A stretch of 64,000 nucleotides of DNA from Parvibaculum sp002684405 (lineage in GTDB: Bacteria > Pseudomonadota > Alphaproteobacteria > Parvibaculales > Parvibaculaceae), in NCBI GenBank assembly GCA_965140395.1, contig OZ223205.1, positions 124,001 to 188,000 on the forward strand. The letters run 5' to 3'. The first letter of the stretch is position 1; the number at the start of each line of letters is the position of its first letter. Positions 1 through 8,293 of the stretch are shown here, one piece after another. The position numbers and the translations under genes are program-made. Below the pieces are notes generated by a model. That model was not told the DNA's origin, made no database searches, and saw only the letters and a list, made by a program, of their open reading frames with translations.

Positions 1-1
1 T

Positions 2-319
2 GAGCGCGTGCTGGACATGGCCGAAGGCGACAATGCGGATGCGAACTTGAAACGCCGCCTCGGCCTCAACGTGCCCGATATCGGCGCGCAGGTGATCCAT
101 GCCGTGCGCAACGAAATGGCGCAGACGCTCTCCGACGTGATTTTCCGCCGCACCGGGCTCGGCACGCTGGGCACCCCCGGCACCGATGTCGTGAAGCGCG
201 TGGCCGAACTGATGGCCCGCGAACTCGACTGGGACGAAACGCGGCTCGCCAATGAAATGGCCGAGACGCTGAAGCGCTTCGAGACCGTGTCGCCGGAAAG
301 CCAGCAGGCTTCTGCATGA
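2..319 (+). CDS. glpD: Aerobic glycerol-3-phosphate dehydrogenase, C-terminal part (runs in from the left edge)
   Basis: The open frame enters from before the first base, so only about 105 C-terminal residues are visible. They match the C-terminal helical domain of FAD-dependent glycerol-3-phosphate dehydrogenases: a helix with HAVRNEMAQTLSDVIFRRTG followed by VAELMARELDWDETRLANEM. The family oxidises sn-glycerol-3-phosphate to dihydroxyacetone phosphate at the inner membrane and passes electrons to quinone. The Rossmann FAD domain is outside the window, so the assignment rests on this domain and on the context: the next genes are a lipid kinase, overlapping its stop by 4 nt (ATGA), and an alkyl-DHAP-synthase-like flavoprotein that would use DHAP-derived substrate. 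Confidence 0.8.
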   Translation, partial: ERVLDMAEGDNADANLKRRLGLNVPDIGAQVIHAVRNEMAQTLSDVIFRRTGLGTLGTPGTDVVKRVAELMARELDWDETRLANEMAETLKRFETVSPESQQASA

Positions 320-1329
320 GCACGGAGGGCGGACATAGCCCCATGGTGCATCCCATGGCGCATGTGCGGGCCGACGGCTACATGCCCCATGTCGCCGCGG
401 TAGTGAACCCGCGCTCGGGCGGCGGCTATACCGGCCGGGCCTGGCGGCGCATCGCGTCGGAGCTTGAAAAATATCTCGGCCCCGTCCGCGTGCATTTCAC
501 CGCCTCCCCGTCTTCGCCGCATTACCTGCCCGCCGCGGAACTGACACGGCAGGCCTTGCGCGAAGGCGCACAGCTCGTCATCGCGGTCGGCGGCGACGGC
601 ACGATCAACGAGGTCGTGAACGGCTTTTACGAGGGCGACGAGCAGATCAACCCGGACGCCCATCTCGCCATTCTGAATTGCGGCACGGGCGGCGATTTCC
701 GCCGCACCTTCGGCTTTCCCCAGGAATGGGAGAAAGGCATCGCGCATATTGCGAGCGGCAACACCCGCCGGATCGATATCGGGCGCCTGCGCTTCATCGC
801 CGAGGACGGGCGCGAAACCACGCGCTATTTCGACAATATTGCGAGCTTCGGCATGTCGGGCGCGGTGGACCGCGCGGTGAACCGCGCCACCTGGCAGAAG
901 AATTTCGGCGGCAGCTTCACCTTCTTCTGGTGCTCGATGATGGCCATGCTCGGCTATCGCCCGCGCGAAGTGCGCATCAAGACCGATACCGGCATCGACG
1001 AGGAAATGACGGTCGGCACCTGCGCCATCGCCAATGGACGCTTTTTCGGCGGCGGCATGATGATCGCGCCGAAAGCGGAACCCGACGACGGCATGTTCGA
1101 CGTGACGGTGCTGATGGATATGGGGATGTGGGATTTCCTGAAGGATTCCGGTTCCATCTACAAGGGCACCCATATCGACAATCCGAAAGTGTTCACCGAG
1201 CGGGTGCGCTGGCTGGAAGCCGAGCCCGTGGGCGACAAACCCGTGCTTCTGGATGTGGATGGCGAGGCGCCCGGACGGCTGCCCGCCCGTTTCGAGATAT
1301 TGCCCGGCGCGCTGACGCTGAGGGTGTGA
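316..1329 (+). CDS. Diacylglycerol/lipid kinase family protein (DAGK catalytic domain)
   Basis: This 337-residue protein has the YegS/DAGK fold. An N-terminal VAAVVNPRSGGG strand-loop is followed by the nucleotide-binding signature AVGGDGTINEVVNGF at about residues 93-107 and a second motif, NCGTGGDFRRTFG. The family phosphorylates diacylglycerol or related lipid alcohols with ATP on the cytoplasmic face of the membrane. The start at 316 overlaps the glpD stop (ATGA), which suggests translational coupling; an in-frame ATG at 343 is an alternative. The true lipid substrate cannot be read from the sequence. In Mycobacterium tuberculosis a similar grouping of a glpD, an AGPS-like flavoprotein and a DAG kinase exists (Rv2249c-Rv2252, from memory), so the association looks functional. 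Confidence 0.88.
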   Translation: MSTEGGHSPMVHPMAHVRADGYMPHVAAVVNPRSGGGYTGRAWRRIASELEKYLGPVRVHFTASPSSPHYLPAAELTRQALREGAQLVIAVGGDGTINEVVNGFYEGDEQINPDAHLAILNCGTGGDFRRTFGFPQEWEKGIAHIASGNTRRIDIGRLRFIAEDGRETTRYFDNIASFGMSGAVDRAVNRATWQKNFGGSFTFFWCSMMAMLGYRPREVRIKTDTGIDEEMTVGTCAIANGRFFGGGMMIAPKAEPDDGMFDVTVLMDMGMWDFLKDSGSIYKGTHIDNPKVFTERVRWLEAEPVGDKPVLLDVDGEAPGRLPARFEILPGALTLRV

Positions 1330-1370
1330 CATGGCGGGCCAGACCATCCGGCGCGGAGCCTGCCGCCTCA

Positions 1371-1479
1371 CCCCCTCCCAACCCTCCCCCTCAAGGGGGA
1401 GGGCTATCAGGACAGCACCCCATTTCACCTCCCCCTTGAAGGGGGAGGTCGGCCGGCGAAGCCGGACGGGTGGGGGTGG
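1371..1479. repeat. G/C-tract palindromic intergenic element, copy 1
   Basis: Two back-to-back hairpins, CCCTCCCCCTCAAGGGGGAG and CCTCCCCCTTGAAGGGGGAGG, are followed by GGCCGGCGAAGCCGG and a run ACGGGTGGGGGTGG. A related copy lies at 50205-50340. Elements of this type are common between genes in alphaproteobacteria. It sits between the lipid kinase and the AGPS-like gene and argues for the downstream start at 1536 rather than 1470. Confidence 0.75.
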
Positions 1480-1535
1480 AGCGACAACACCCGGACGAGA
1501 TTGAACACGTTCTGGCCGACCAAGAGGAAACGAAA

Positions 1536-3206
1536 ATGACCATCGACCGCACAACGCTGCGCTGGAACGGCTGGGGCCCGGTTGCCCAGGAGAACGCGCT
1601 GCCGGACAAGGCGCCGCAATGGGAATGGATCCGCGAGACGCTGGGGCTGACCCATCTGCCGAAGACGCCCGCCCTGCATATGAATGAAATCCGCCTCGCC
1701 CCGACGCGGCTGACCGAAGACCAGCAGGAAAAGCTCGCCGCCATCGTGGGCGAGAACCAGCTGCGCGTGGACGATTACGAACGCGCCTTCCATGCGCGCG
1801 GCAAGTCCTATCACGACCTGCTTTACGTGCGCGCGGGCAAGCTCGACATGGCGCCGGACGGCGTCGTCTATCCGCGCGCGGCCGACGAAGTGATGTCGGT
1901 GATGAAGCTCGCGCAGGAAGAAGACATTACGCTTGTGCCCTTCGGCGGCGGCTCTTCCGTGGTGGGCGGCGTCAACGCGCTGGCGAAGTCGCTCGACGGC
2001 GCGGTGCTGACCGTGGACATGACGATGATGACGCGCGTCATCCGCATCGACAAAGTGTCGATGACGGCGCGCATCGAGGCGGGCATTTACGGGCCCGCGC
2101 TGGAAGAACAGCTTCAGAACCATGGCGTGACGCTCGGCCATTATCCGCAGAGCTTCGAGTTCTCGACGCTGGGCGGCTGGATCGCGGCGCGCGGTGCGGG
2201 CCAGCAGTCGAACCGCTATGGCAAGGCTGAAAAATGGCTGGTGAACGCAAAACTCGCCACGCTCGAAGGCTTCTGGGAGACGGAAGACTTCCCGGCTTCC
2301 GCCGCGGGGCCCAATCTGAACCAGCTCGTCGCGGGCTCGGAAGGCACGCTCGGCATCATCTGCGAAGCGACCGTGAAGGTGCATGAGCTGCCCGCGCGCA
2401 AAGACTATCGCGGCTATCTCTTCAAGAATTTCGAGGCGGGCGTGGAAGCCGCACGGCGCATCAACCATGCCGACATTCCCGTTGCCATGGTCCGGCTGTC
2501 TGATGCCGACGAGACGCATTTCTTCCAGAAATTCTCGTCGAGTTCGTCAGGCGGGCTGAAATCGAAACTGCAGGAGATGTTCCTGAAGGCGCGCGGCTTT
2601 GCCGACGGCCCCTGCCTGATGCTGATCGGGCTCGAGGGCGAAAAGGAAACCGTGCTCTGGGCGCAGGCGCAGACCGAAGCGATTGCCAAGGCCGAAGGCG
2701 CCATGGCGCTCGGCACGGGGCCGGGCCGCAAATGGTATGAGGGCCGCTTCCACTCGCCCTATAGCCGCGACCCGATGCTGGACCGCGGGCTGGCGGTGGA
2801 TACGCTCGAAACCTCGACCCGCTGGTCGAACATCGTGGCGCTGCGCGACAAGGTGACGGCTGCGATTTCGAAAGCGATGGACGATAACGTGCCCGAGCAG
2901 GGCGCGCGCGGCATCGTGATGGCGCATGTGAGCCATTCCTATCCGGATGGCGCGAGCCTTTATTTCACCTTCGTGTTTCCCCGCCAGCTCGACCGCGAAG
3001 TGGAGCAATGGCAGGCAATCAAGCGCGCGGCGTCCGACGCCATCGAGGCGGGCCACGGCACGATCAGCCATCACCACGGCGTCGGCACCGACCATGCGCC
3101 CTGGATGCTGGAGGAAAAGGGCGAGATCGGGATGGGCACGCTGAAGGCGGTAAAGGAAAAGCTCGACCCGAAGGGGATTTTGAACCCGGGGAAATTGCTG
3201 GGGTAG
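1536..3206 (+). CDS. FAD-binding oxidase of the alkyldihydroxyacetonephosphate synthase family
   Basis: The 556-residue protein has a vanillyl-alcohol-oxidase-type FAD domain with the pyrophosphate loop PFGGGSSVVGGVNAL at roughly residues 135-150. Near the C-terminus it has HGTISHHHGVGTDHAPWM, the triple-histidine loop typical of alkylglycerone-phosphate synthases (AGPS). AGPS swaps the acyl chain of acyl-DHAP for a fatty alcohol to give the ether bond of ether lipids. The start at 1536 was chosen because AGAGGAAAC precedes it; the longer frame from 1470 runs into a repeat element. It follows glpD and a lipid kinase on the same strand. Whether the bacterial homologue makes ether lipids or does another flavin oxidation is not known from sequence. 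Confidence 0.82.
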   Translation: MTIDRTTLRWNGWGPVAQENALPDKAPQWEWIRETLGLTHLPKTPALHMNEIRLAPTRLTEDQQEKLAAIVGENQLRVDDYERAFHARGKSYHDLLYVRAGKLDMAPDGVVYPRAADEVMSVMKLAQEEDITLVPFGGGSSVVGGVNALAKSLDGAVLTVDMTMMTRVIRIDKVSMTARIEAGIYGPALEEQLQNHGVTLGHYPQSFEFSTLGGWIAARGAGQQSNRYGKAEKWLVNAKLATLEGFWETEDFPASAAGPNLNQLVAGSEGTLGIICEATVKVHELPARKDYRGYLFKNFEAGVEAARRINHADIPVAMVRLSDADETHFFQKFSSSSSGGLKSKLQEMFLKARGFADGPCLMLIGLEGEKETVLWAQAQTEAIAKAEGAMALGTGPGRKWYEGRFHSPYSRDPMLDRGLAVDTLETSTRWSNIVALRDKVTAAISKAMDDNVPEQGARGIVMAHVSHSYPDGASLYFTFVFPRQLDREVEQWQAIKRAASDAIEAGHGTISHHHGVGTDHAPWMLEEKGEIGMGTLKAVKEKLDPKGILNPGKLLG

Positions 3207-3267
3207 TCGCTCCCCCGGCATGTCATCCCGGCGAAGGCAACGTCCTGAAAGCTCGTCTCTCCTGACG

Positions 3268-3352
3268 CGTCATGGCCCGGCTTGTCCGGGCCATCCACGA
3301 CTTCTCCGGTTGCGACAAGACGTGGATGCCCCGCATGAAGCGGGGCATGACG
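3268..3352. repeat. Three-hairpin intergenic element, copy 1 (reverse orientation)
   Basis: Outer arms CGTCATG/CATGACG enclose hairpin GGCCCGGCTTGTCCGGGCC, a central stem ATCCACG.../...CGTGGAT and hairpin GCCCCGCATGAAGCGGGGC. It lies between the 3' ends of two convergent genes. Nine copies occur in the window. Confidence 0.92.
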
Positions 3353-3376
3353 AAACGGAGTGCGCGAAGGCTGATC

Positions 3377-3808
3377 TCAGAACAGATCCTTGATGTGGTC
3401 GTTGAAGTTGAAGTCGTTCAGCGTCCAGCCGTCGGCGCCCTTGTAGAAGGTGAAGTACCAGACCAGCGCGGACTTCTCCTGCTTCTGCAGATAGACGGCG
3501 CGGTAGAGCGAGGCGCCGAGTTCCTTGTCCTCGACAAGCTCATAGCCGACATTCTTGCCCATATGGGTCTCGACCTGCGGCATCTGCTCGGCGACATGCG
3601 CCTTGAACTCGCCGAACTCTTCCTGCGAGAAGGCGACATAGGGCTGAAGCGCCTTGAAGCCCGCATCGATCTTGCCGCCGGAAATATCCTTCATCGCATT
3701 GTCGGTCAGCGTCTTGACGTCGTTCAGGTTGCCCAGCTCCCCGGCCCATGCGCCCGAGACGGGCAGGAGAAGAAAGGCGGCGAAAAGCGCCGCGATCCAG
3801 TTTTTCAT
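3377..3808 (-). CDS. Small secreted protein of unknown function
   Basis: A 143-residue protein that I do not recognise. It begins with a clear Sec signal peptide: MKN, a hydrophobic stretch WIAALFAAFLLLPVSG and a likely cleavage after AWA. The mature part is about 120 residues, mixed helical, rich in acidic residues and lacking cysteine, with no lipobox, so it should be a soluble periplasmic protein. The internal start at 3808 is preferred over the longer frame to 3871 because it puts the signal peptide at the N-terminus. It stands alone between two three-hairpin elements, convergent with the AGPS-like gene. Confidence 0.75.
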   Translation of the reverse strand: MKNWIAALFAAFLLLPVSGAWAGELGNLNDVKTLTDNAMKDISGGKIDAGFKALQPYVAFSQEEFGEFKAHVAEQMPQVETHMGKNVGYELVEDKELGASLYRAVYLQKQEKSALVWYFTFYKGADGWTLNDFNFNDHIKDLF

Positions 3809-3899
3809 GATTGCCCCCAATCGAAATGGTCGTTCGCAGCGCAAGCCTAACCCGGTTTTGTGACGAACCATAATCGGGGGGAGTTTTGGCCTTTCTCTA

Positions 3900-3984
3900 C
3901 GTCATGGCCCGACTTGTTCGGGCCATCCACGTCTTTGCGATGGGAAGAAAGACGTGGATGCCCCGCATAAAGCGGGGCATGACG
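3900..3984. repeat. Three-hairpin intergenic element, copy 2 (reverse orientation, covarying stem)
   Basis: Same architecture as the other copies. Its first hairpin reads GGCCCGACTTGTTCGGGCC: both members of the last stem pair are changed (G-C to A-T), so pairing is kept. The loop of the other hairpin also differs (ATAAA). It lies just 3' of the SulP gene and 5' of the secreted-protein gene. Confidence 0.9.
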
Positions 3985-3997
3985 CTATCGAGTAGAG

Positions 3998-5704
3998 TTA
4001 CCCCGCCACGATCTCCCGCGCCTTCGCGATGGCCTCGTCGAAATTCGCCACGCGGATGACCGCGCTGTCGAGCACGCCCATCTGCGTCAGCACCTGTTCG
4101 GGCTGGGGCTGGAGCGCGGTGACGATGACCTTGGTGCCGTGCTTCGCGCAGCGGTCGATCAGCGTCTGGATGGCGCTGGCGCCGGTGCCGTCGATCAGGG
4201 GCACGGCGCGCATGCGCAGGATGAAGACTTTCGGCGGGGTGCCGATGCGGTCCATCGTCTCGCCGAGCCGCATGGCGACGCCGAAGAAGAAGGGACCGTT
4301 GATGAGGCTCGCCACCACGCCGGGCGGCAGCTCGCGCTCTTCCATGGGCGGCACGGCATGGGGCGCGTTGTCCGCCTGATCCTCTTCCAGAAGTTTCATA
4401 TGGGCCTGCACCTCCACCGCTTCCGACATGCGGTGCATGAAGAGAACGGCGGCGAGCACCACACCGACCTCGATGGCGACGGTGAGATCCACCGCCACCG
4501 TGAGGCCGAAGGTGGCAAGCAGCACCAGCCGGTCGCCGATGGGTGCCTTCATCAGATGCGCGAACTTGTCGATCTCCGACATGTTCCACGCCACGACGAA
4601 AAGGATCGCGGCGAGCGCGGCAAGCGGAATGAAGGTCGCAAGCGGCCAGGCGACGAGCAGGAAGACAAGCACCGCGGCGGCATGGATCATCCCCGAGACG
4701 GGACCGATGGCCCCGGCGCGGATATTGGTCGCGGTGCGCGCGATGGCGCCCGTGGCGGGCAGCCCGCCGACCAGCGCCGAGGCGCAATTCGCTGCGCCCT
4801 GCGCCACCAGCTCGCAATTGGAGCGATGACGGCGGCCCGTCATGCTGTCGGCCACCATGGCGGAGAGAAGCGATTCCACCCCGCCCAGAAACGCGATGGT
4901 GAAAGCCGAGGGAAGAAGCGTGCCGAGCCGGTGCAGGCTCACATCCGGCAGGCTGGGCATGGCGAAGGACGGATGGAGCCCGGCAAAGCGCGTGCCGATG
5001 GTTTCGGTCGGGAGTGCAAAGGCCCAGACGAGAACGGAGGCCAGCACCGCCACGAAGAGGAAACCCGGCCAGGTGGGCCGGTAGCGCCGGAGCGCCAGAA
5101 TGAAGACGAGCGAGCCCAGCGCCACCGCGAGCGTCGCAGGCGACAGCGTCGGCAGCGCCTCGAACAGCACCGGGATCTTGTCGAAAAAGGCGCCCGGCAG
5201 TTCGCCGGTGGTGAGGCCGAGGAAATCCTTGATCTGGCTCGTCGCGATGATGACGGCGATACCGGCGGTAAAGCCCGTCACCACGGGCTGCGGCACATAT
5301 TTGATGTAAGTGCCGAGCCGCGCCCAGCCCGCCACCATGAGCATGAGGCCTGCCATGAAGGTGGCGATCACCAGCCCGTCATAGCCTTGCGTCTCGATGA
5401 TGTTGAAGACGACGACCACGAAGGCGCCGGTCGGCCCGCCGATCTGGAAACGGCTGCCGCCCAGCGCGGAGATGAGGAAGCCTGCGACGATGGCCGTCAG
5501 CAGCCCCTTGTCCGGCGTCGCGCCGGACGCGATGGCCAGCGCCATGGAAAGCGGCAAGGCGACGATGGCCACGGTGAGACCGGCAATGAGGTCGGCGCTG
5601 AACTTCGAGGGCGTATAGCCCTCACGCAGCACGGTCAGCAATTTGGGTACGAATAACCCCTGCGACGCAGGGGTGGGCCGGTCCATCGACATGGAAATTC
5701 TCAC
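3998..5704 (-). CDS. SulP-family anion transporter with C-terminal STAS domain
   Basis: The protein of about 568 residues has the SulP layout: a run of 10-12 membrane segments from about residue 38 (DLIAGLTVAIVALPLSMALAIASG) to about 420, then a soluble STAS domain of roughly 110 residues at the C-terminus. SulP proteins move sulfate, bicarbonate or C4-dicarboxylates in symport with sodium or protons. The substrate cannot be assigned; the general form also fits DauA-type dicarboxylate carriers. The first in-frame start is a GTG at 5704; ATG codons at 5692 and 5686 are equally possible because no strong Shine-Dalgarno is seen. The gene diverges from a TetR gene, with palindromes in between. 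Confidence 0.88.
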   Translation of the reverse strand: MRISMSMDRPTPASQGLFVPKLLTVLREGYTPSKFSADLIAGLTVAIVALPLSMALAIASGATPDKGLLTAIVAGFLISALGGSRFQIGGPTGAFVVVVFNIIETQGYDGLVIATFMAGLMLMVAGWARLGTYIKYVPQPVVTGFTAGIAVIIATSQIKDFLGLTTGELPGAFFDKIPVLFEALPTLSPATLAVALGSLVFILALRRYRPTWPGFLFVAVLASVLVWAFALPTETIGTRFAGLHPSFAMPSLPDVSLHRLGTLLPSAFTIAFLGGVESLLSAMVADSMTGRRHRSNCELVAQGAANCASALVGGLPATGAIARTATNIRAGAIGPVSGMIHAAAVLVFLLVAWPLATFIPLAALAAILFVVAWNMSEIDKFAHLMKAPIGDRLVLLATFGLTVAVDLTVAIEVGVVLAAVLFMHRMSEAVEVQAHMKLLEEDQADNAPHAVPPMEERELPPGVVASLINGPFFFGVAMRLGETMDRIGTPPKVFILRMRAVPLIDGTGASAIQTLIDRCAKHGTKVIVTALQPQPEQVLTQMGVLDSAVIRVANFDEAIAKAREIVAG

Positions 5705-5742
5705 GAGGCGGGGTTGGGAGCCCGGATTTTAGCAAGCGGGTC

Positions 5743-5756
5743 ATGACCCATGTCAT
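5743..5756. promoter_or_regulatory. Candidate operator palindrome upstream of the SulP gene
   Basis: ATGAC-CCAT-GTCAT is a perfect inverted repeat, overlapped on its left by GTCATGAC. It lies about 40 bp upstream of the sulP start in the gap shared with the divergent TetR gene. A regulator site is an inference. Confidence 0.35.
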
Positions 5757-5808
5757 AGGGGTTTCTACGTAAGGACCACTGCCCTTTTTGGCGATTCCAG
5801 CCCGAAAC

Positions 5809-5822
5809 TTGTCATCTGACAA
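5809..5822. promoter_or_regulatory. Candidate TetR autoregulatory operator
   Basis: TTGTCA-TC-TGACAA is a perfect 6+6 bp inverted repeat 50 bp upstream of the tetR start. The TGTCA/TGACA half-site is also seen in the palindrome upstream of the TetR gene at 37432. Position and symmetry fit TetR autoregulation; binding is inferred. Confidence 0.45.
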
Positions 5823-5871
5823 AAATTGAGTCATAAATTTCGTCAATCAACAAGTTTCGAGGAAACCGGAC

Positions 5872-6510
5872 ATGACCGCCGAGACGAAGGCAAAGCGCAG
5901 CCCCCAGAAGGCGACTCAGAAACGCGCGGAAGAGACACGCGAGCGGCTGCTCGACGCGGCGACGGAGCTTTTCGCCGCGCTCGGCTTCGATGGCGTTTCG
6001 GCCCGCACCATCGAGACCCATGCGGGCGTACAGCGCGGCCTCATCGCCTATCACTTCGACACCAAGGAAGCGCTGTGGCGGGAAATGGCGGACCGGCTCT
6101 TCACCGATCTGCGCGAGCGCCTGTCGCTGACGGCAGATATCGTCCGCGACCTCTCGCCGGAAGAGCGCCAGAAGGCCTTCATCACGAGTTTCGTGCGCTA
6201 CAGCGCCGACGCCCCGATGCTGAACCGGATGATGGCGCAGGAGGGCAAGGCGCCCTCATGGCGGCTCGACTATCTCTACGACACGCATTTGCGCGACATC
6301 CGCGACGAGGTCAGCCGGATCATCGGCCGCGAGATCGACCCGCACACCTATTACGTGATGACCGGCGCGGGCGCCTTCGTCTTCACCATGGAACATGTCT
6401 GCGAAAAGATTTTCGGCGTGAACCCGCGCGAGGAAAGCTTCGTGGACGAACATGCGCGCATCGTGGCCCGGCTGCTGGAAAGCCTGCAGCGCGAGACCGA
6501 CGAGAGCTGA
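5872..6510 (+). CDS. TetR/AcrR-family transcriptional regulator
   Basis: A 212-residue protein with the TetR N-terminal helix-turn-helix at about residues 20-65: RLLDAATELFAALGFDGVSA, then RTIETHAGVQRGLIAYHFDTKEAL, ending in the usual YHF-x-x-K-x-x-L recognition-helix tail. The remainder is the variable ligand-binding helical domain. AGGAAAC precedes the ATG. It sits between the divergent SulP gene and a sulfatase-family gene 39 bp downstream on the same strand, so it probably controls one or both. The ligand is unknown. Confidence 0.9.
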   Translation: MTAETKAKRSPQKATQKRAEETRERLLDAATELFAALGFDGVSARTIETHAGVQRGLIAYHFDTKEALWREMADRLFTDLRERLSLTADIVRDLSPEERQKAFITSFVRYSADAPMLNRMMAQEGKAPSWRLDYLYDTHLRDIRDEVSRIIGREIDPHTYYVMTGAGAFVFTMEHVCEKIFGVNPREESFVDEHARIVARLLESLQRETDES

Positions 6511-6549
6511 GACAAGACGTCGCCTAAAAGACGCCCCGAGGAGGAAAGC

Positions 6550-8274
6550 ATGAAGAAGATTTCACGCCGCACGGCGCTTGTCGGCGCCGGCGCGCTGGCC
6601 GCCACCTATGGCGCCTGGCATATCGTCGGCCCGAAGGACGGCACGCGCCCCCGCGTGGCGCTCAAGACCGACAAGGGCAAGCGCCCCAACATCCTCCTCG
6701 TCCTGACGGACCAGGAGCGCGCGCGGCACCTGTTGCCCGCATCCCTGCCGCTTCCCAATCACGACCGGCTGGCGGCGGACGCGACGAGCTTCAGGAATAT
6801 GAGTGCGGTCTCCAATCTCTGCTCGCTGGCGCGTGGCGTCACCTATACCGGTCAGCACCCGCAACTGAACGGCATCTGGGAGAACACGCCGCTGCCCTGG
6901 GCGAGCGGGCTCCGGGAAGACATTCCGACCGTCGGCACGATGATGCAGGATGCGGGCTATGCGACCGCCTATTTCGGCAAATGGCACCTGACGCATCTGC
7001 CGCTGAACGAGACGGTCGGCAAGCAGAAGATCGCAGAGGTCTTCGGCTCCTACGGTTTCGAACATACCGACCAGGATGCCGAACGCGACGGCGCACAGGC
7101 GGGCTGGCAGCACGACGCGGCGACGGCGACCGGGGCATCGCGTTTCATGCACGACATGAAGGGCGGCGACAAACCCTGGTTCGCGGCGGTCAATTTCGTG
7201 AACCCGCACGACATCATGTTCTTCGAGACGGACGAGCACCAGAAGACATCGCGGCTCGGCCAGTTCCCCGACAGGATCATGCCCGCGCCGGACGATCCGA
7301 TCTATGCGACGGACTGGCAGGTGCCGCTGCCCGACACATTCGGCGAGGCGACGCTTGCGGGCAAACCGGACGCGCAGCGCCAGATGCAGAAGGTGATGCG
7401 GCTCGCGCTTGGCGACATTCCGCTCGACCGGCGCGACCTCTGGGCGTCCTTCAACAATTACTACTACAACTGCCTGCGCGACATGGACCGCCATCTGGGC
7501 CGCGTCCTCGACGCGCTGGACGAAAGCGGCCAGAGCGGCAACACCATCGTGATCTTCATGGCCGATCACGGCGAGATGGGCGGGGTGCACGGGCTGCGCA
7601 GCAAGGGCGGCAACATGTATCGCGAGGACCAGAACGTGCCGCTGATGATCCGCCATCCCGACGTGAAAAAGGCGCGCGAGGTGGAGGCGCTGGCCTCGCA
7701 GCTCGACATCGCGCCGACGCTGCTGGCGCTGGCGGGCGTGAGCGACGCCGAACGCCGCACCGCCTATCCGATGCTGAAGGGGCACGACCTCTCGCCGGTG
7801 CTGACGGCAAGCGGCACGGATGAAGGCGCGGGCCCGCGCGATGCGCATCTGGCGCAATGGACGAGCCTCGTTCACCTGTCGGAAGAGACCATGCGCGGCT
7901 TTGCCGCCGTACAGAAGGCGCAAGGTCCGCTCGCCAAGATCGGCGCGCTCGACCTCGGCACGGCGCTGGAAGGTCTGCACCATCGCGGGCATATGCGCGG
8001 CGTGCTGCACGGAAACTACAAGTTCGCGCGCTATTTCTCCCCTCTCGAACACAACACGCCGAAGACCGTGAAGGAGCTGACGGCGCTCAACGATCTGGAG
8101 CTTTACGACATCGAGGCCGACCCGATGGAGACCACCAATCTCGCCAACGATCTCGAAACGCATAGGCCGGTCATCGAGAAACTCAACACGCGGCTCAATG
8201 CGCTGATCGCAGACGAGGTGGGCGAGGATGACGGCTCCTACCTGCCCGGCCCGGCGATGATCTGGGAGGCGTGA
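6550..8274 (+). CDS. Sulfatase/phosphonate-hydrolase-superfamily protein with Tat signal and atypical active-site motif
   Basis: This 574-residue protein opens with a twin-arginine signal (ISRRTALVGAGALAATYGAW), so it is probably exported folded. The sulfatase core follows: PNILLVLTDQE at 47-56 supplies metal ligands, and MADHGEMGGVHGLRSKGG near residue 337 is the typical second metal site. The nucleophile motif is CSLAR (Cys91). Classical sulfatases have C-x-P-S-R, where the cysteine becomes formylglycine; here the proline position is leucine, so maturation by the usual FGE is uncertain. GGAGG precedes the start. It lies directly behind a TetR gene and may hydrolyse a sulfate or phosphate ester of an organic substrate. 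Call it family-level only. Confidence 0.82.
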   Translation: MKKISRRTALVGAGALAATYGAWHIVGPKDGTRPRVALKTDKGKRPNILLVLTDQERARHLLPASLPLPNHDRLAADATSFRNMSAVSNLCSLARGVTYTGQHPQLNGIWENTPLPWASGLREDIPTVGTMMQDAGYATAYFGKWHLTHLPLNETVGKQKIAEVFGSYGFEHTDQDAERDGAQAGWQHDAATATGASRFMHDMKGGDKPWFAAVNFVNPHDIMFFETDEHQKTSRLGQFPDRIMPAPDDPIYATDWQVPLPDTFGEATLAGKPDAQRQMQKVMRLALGDIPLDRRDLWASFNNYYYNCLRDMDRHLGRVLDALDESGQSGNTIVIFMADHGEMGGVHGLRSKGGNMYREDQNVPLMIRHPDVKKAREVEALASQLDIAPTLLALAGVSDAERRTAYPMLKGHDLSPVLTASGTDEGAGPRDAHLAQWTSLVHLSEETMRGFAAVQKAQGPLAKIGALDLGTALEGLHHRGHMRGVLHGNYKFARYFSPLEHNTPKTVKELTALNDLELYDIEADPMETTNLANDLETHRPVIEKLNTRLNALIADEVGEDDGSYLPGPAMIWEA

Positions 8275-8293
8275 CGCCCTTCATTGTTTCCGC

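Noticed and set aside
4139..5656. A 505-codon open frame antisense to the SulP transporter
   Set aside because: It is His/Arg/Asp/Gly-rich, typical of the reverse strand of a GC-rich membrane-protein gene, with no ribosome site or family pattern.
6562..8163. A 533-codon open frame antisense to the sulfatase gene
   Set aside because: Arg/His/Ala-rich shadow of a GC-rich gene; the plus-strand protein has a Tat signal and family motifs.
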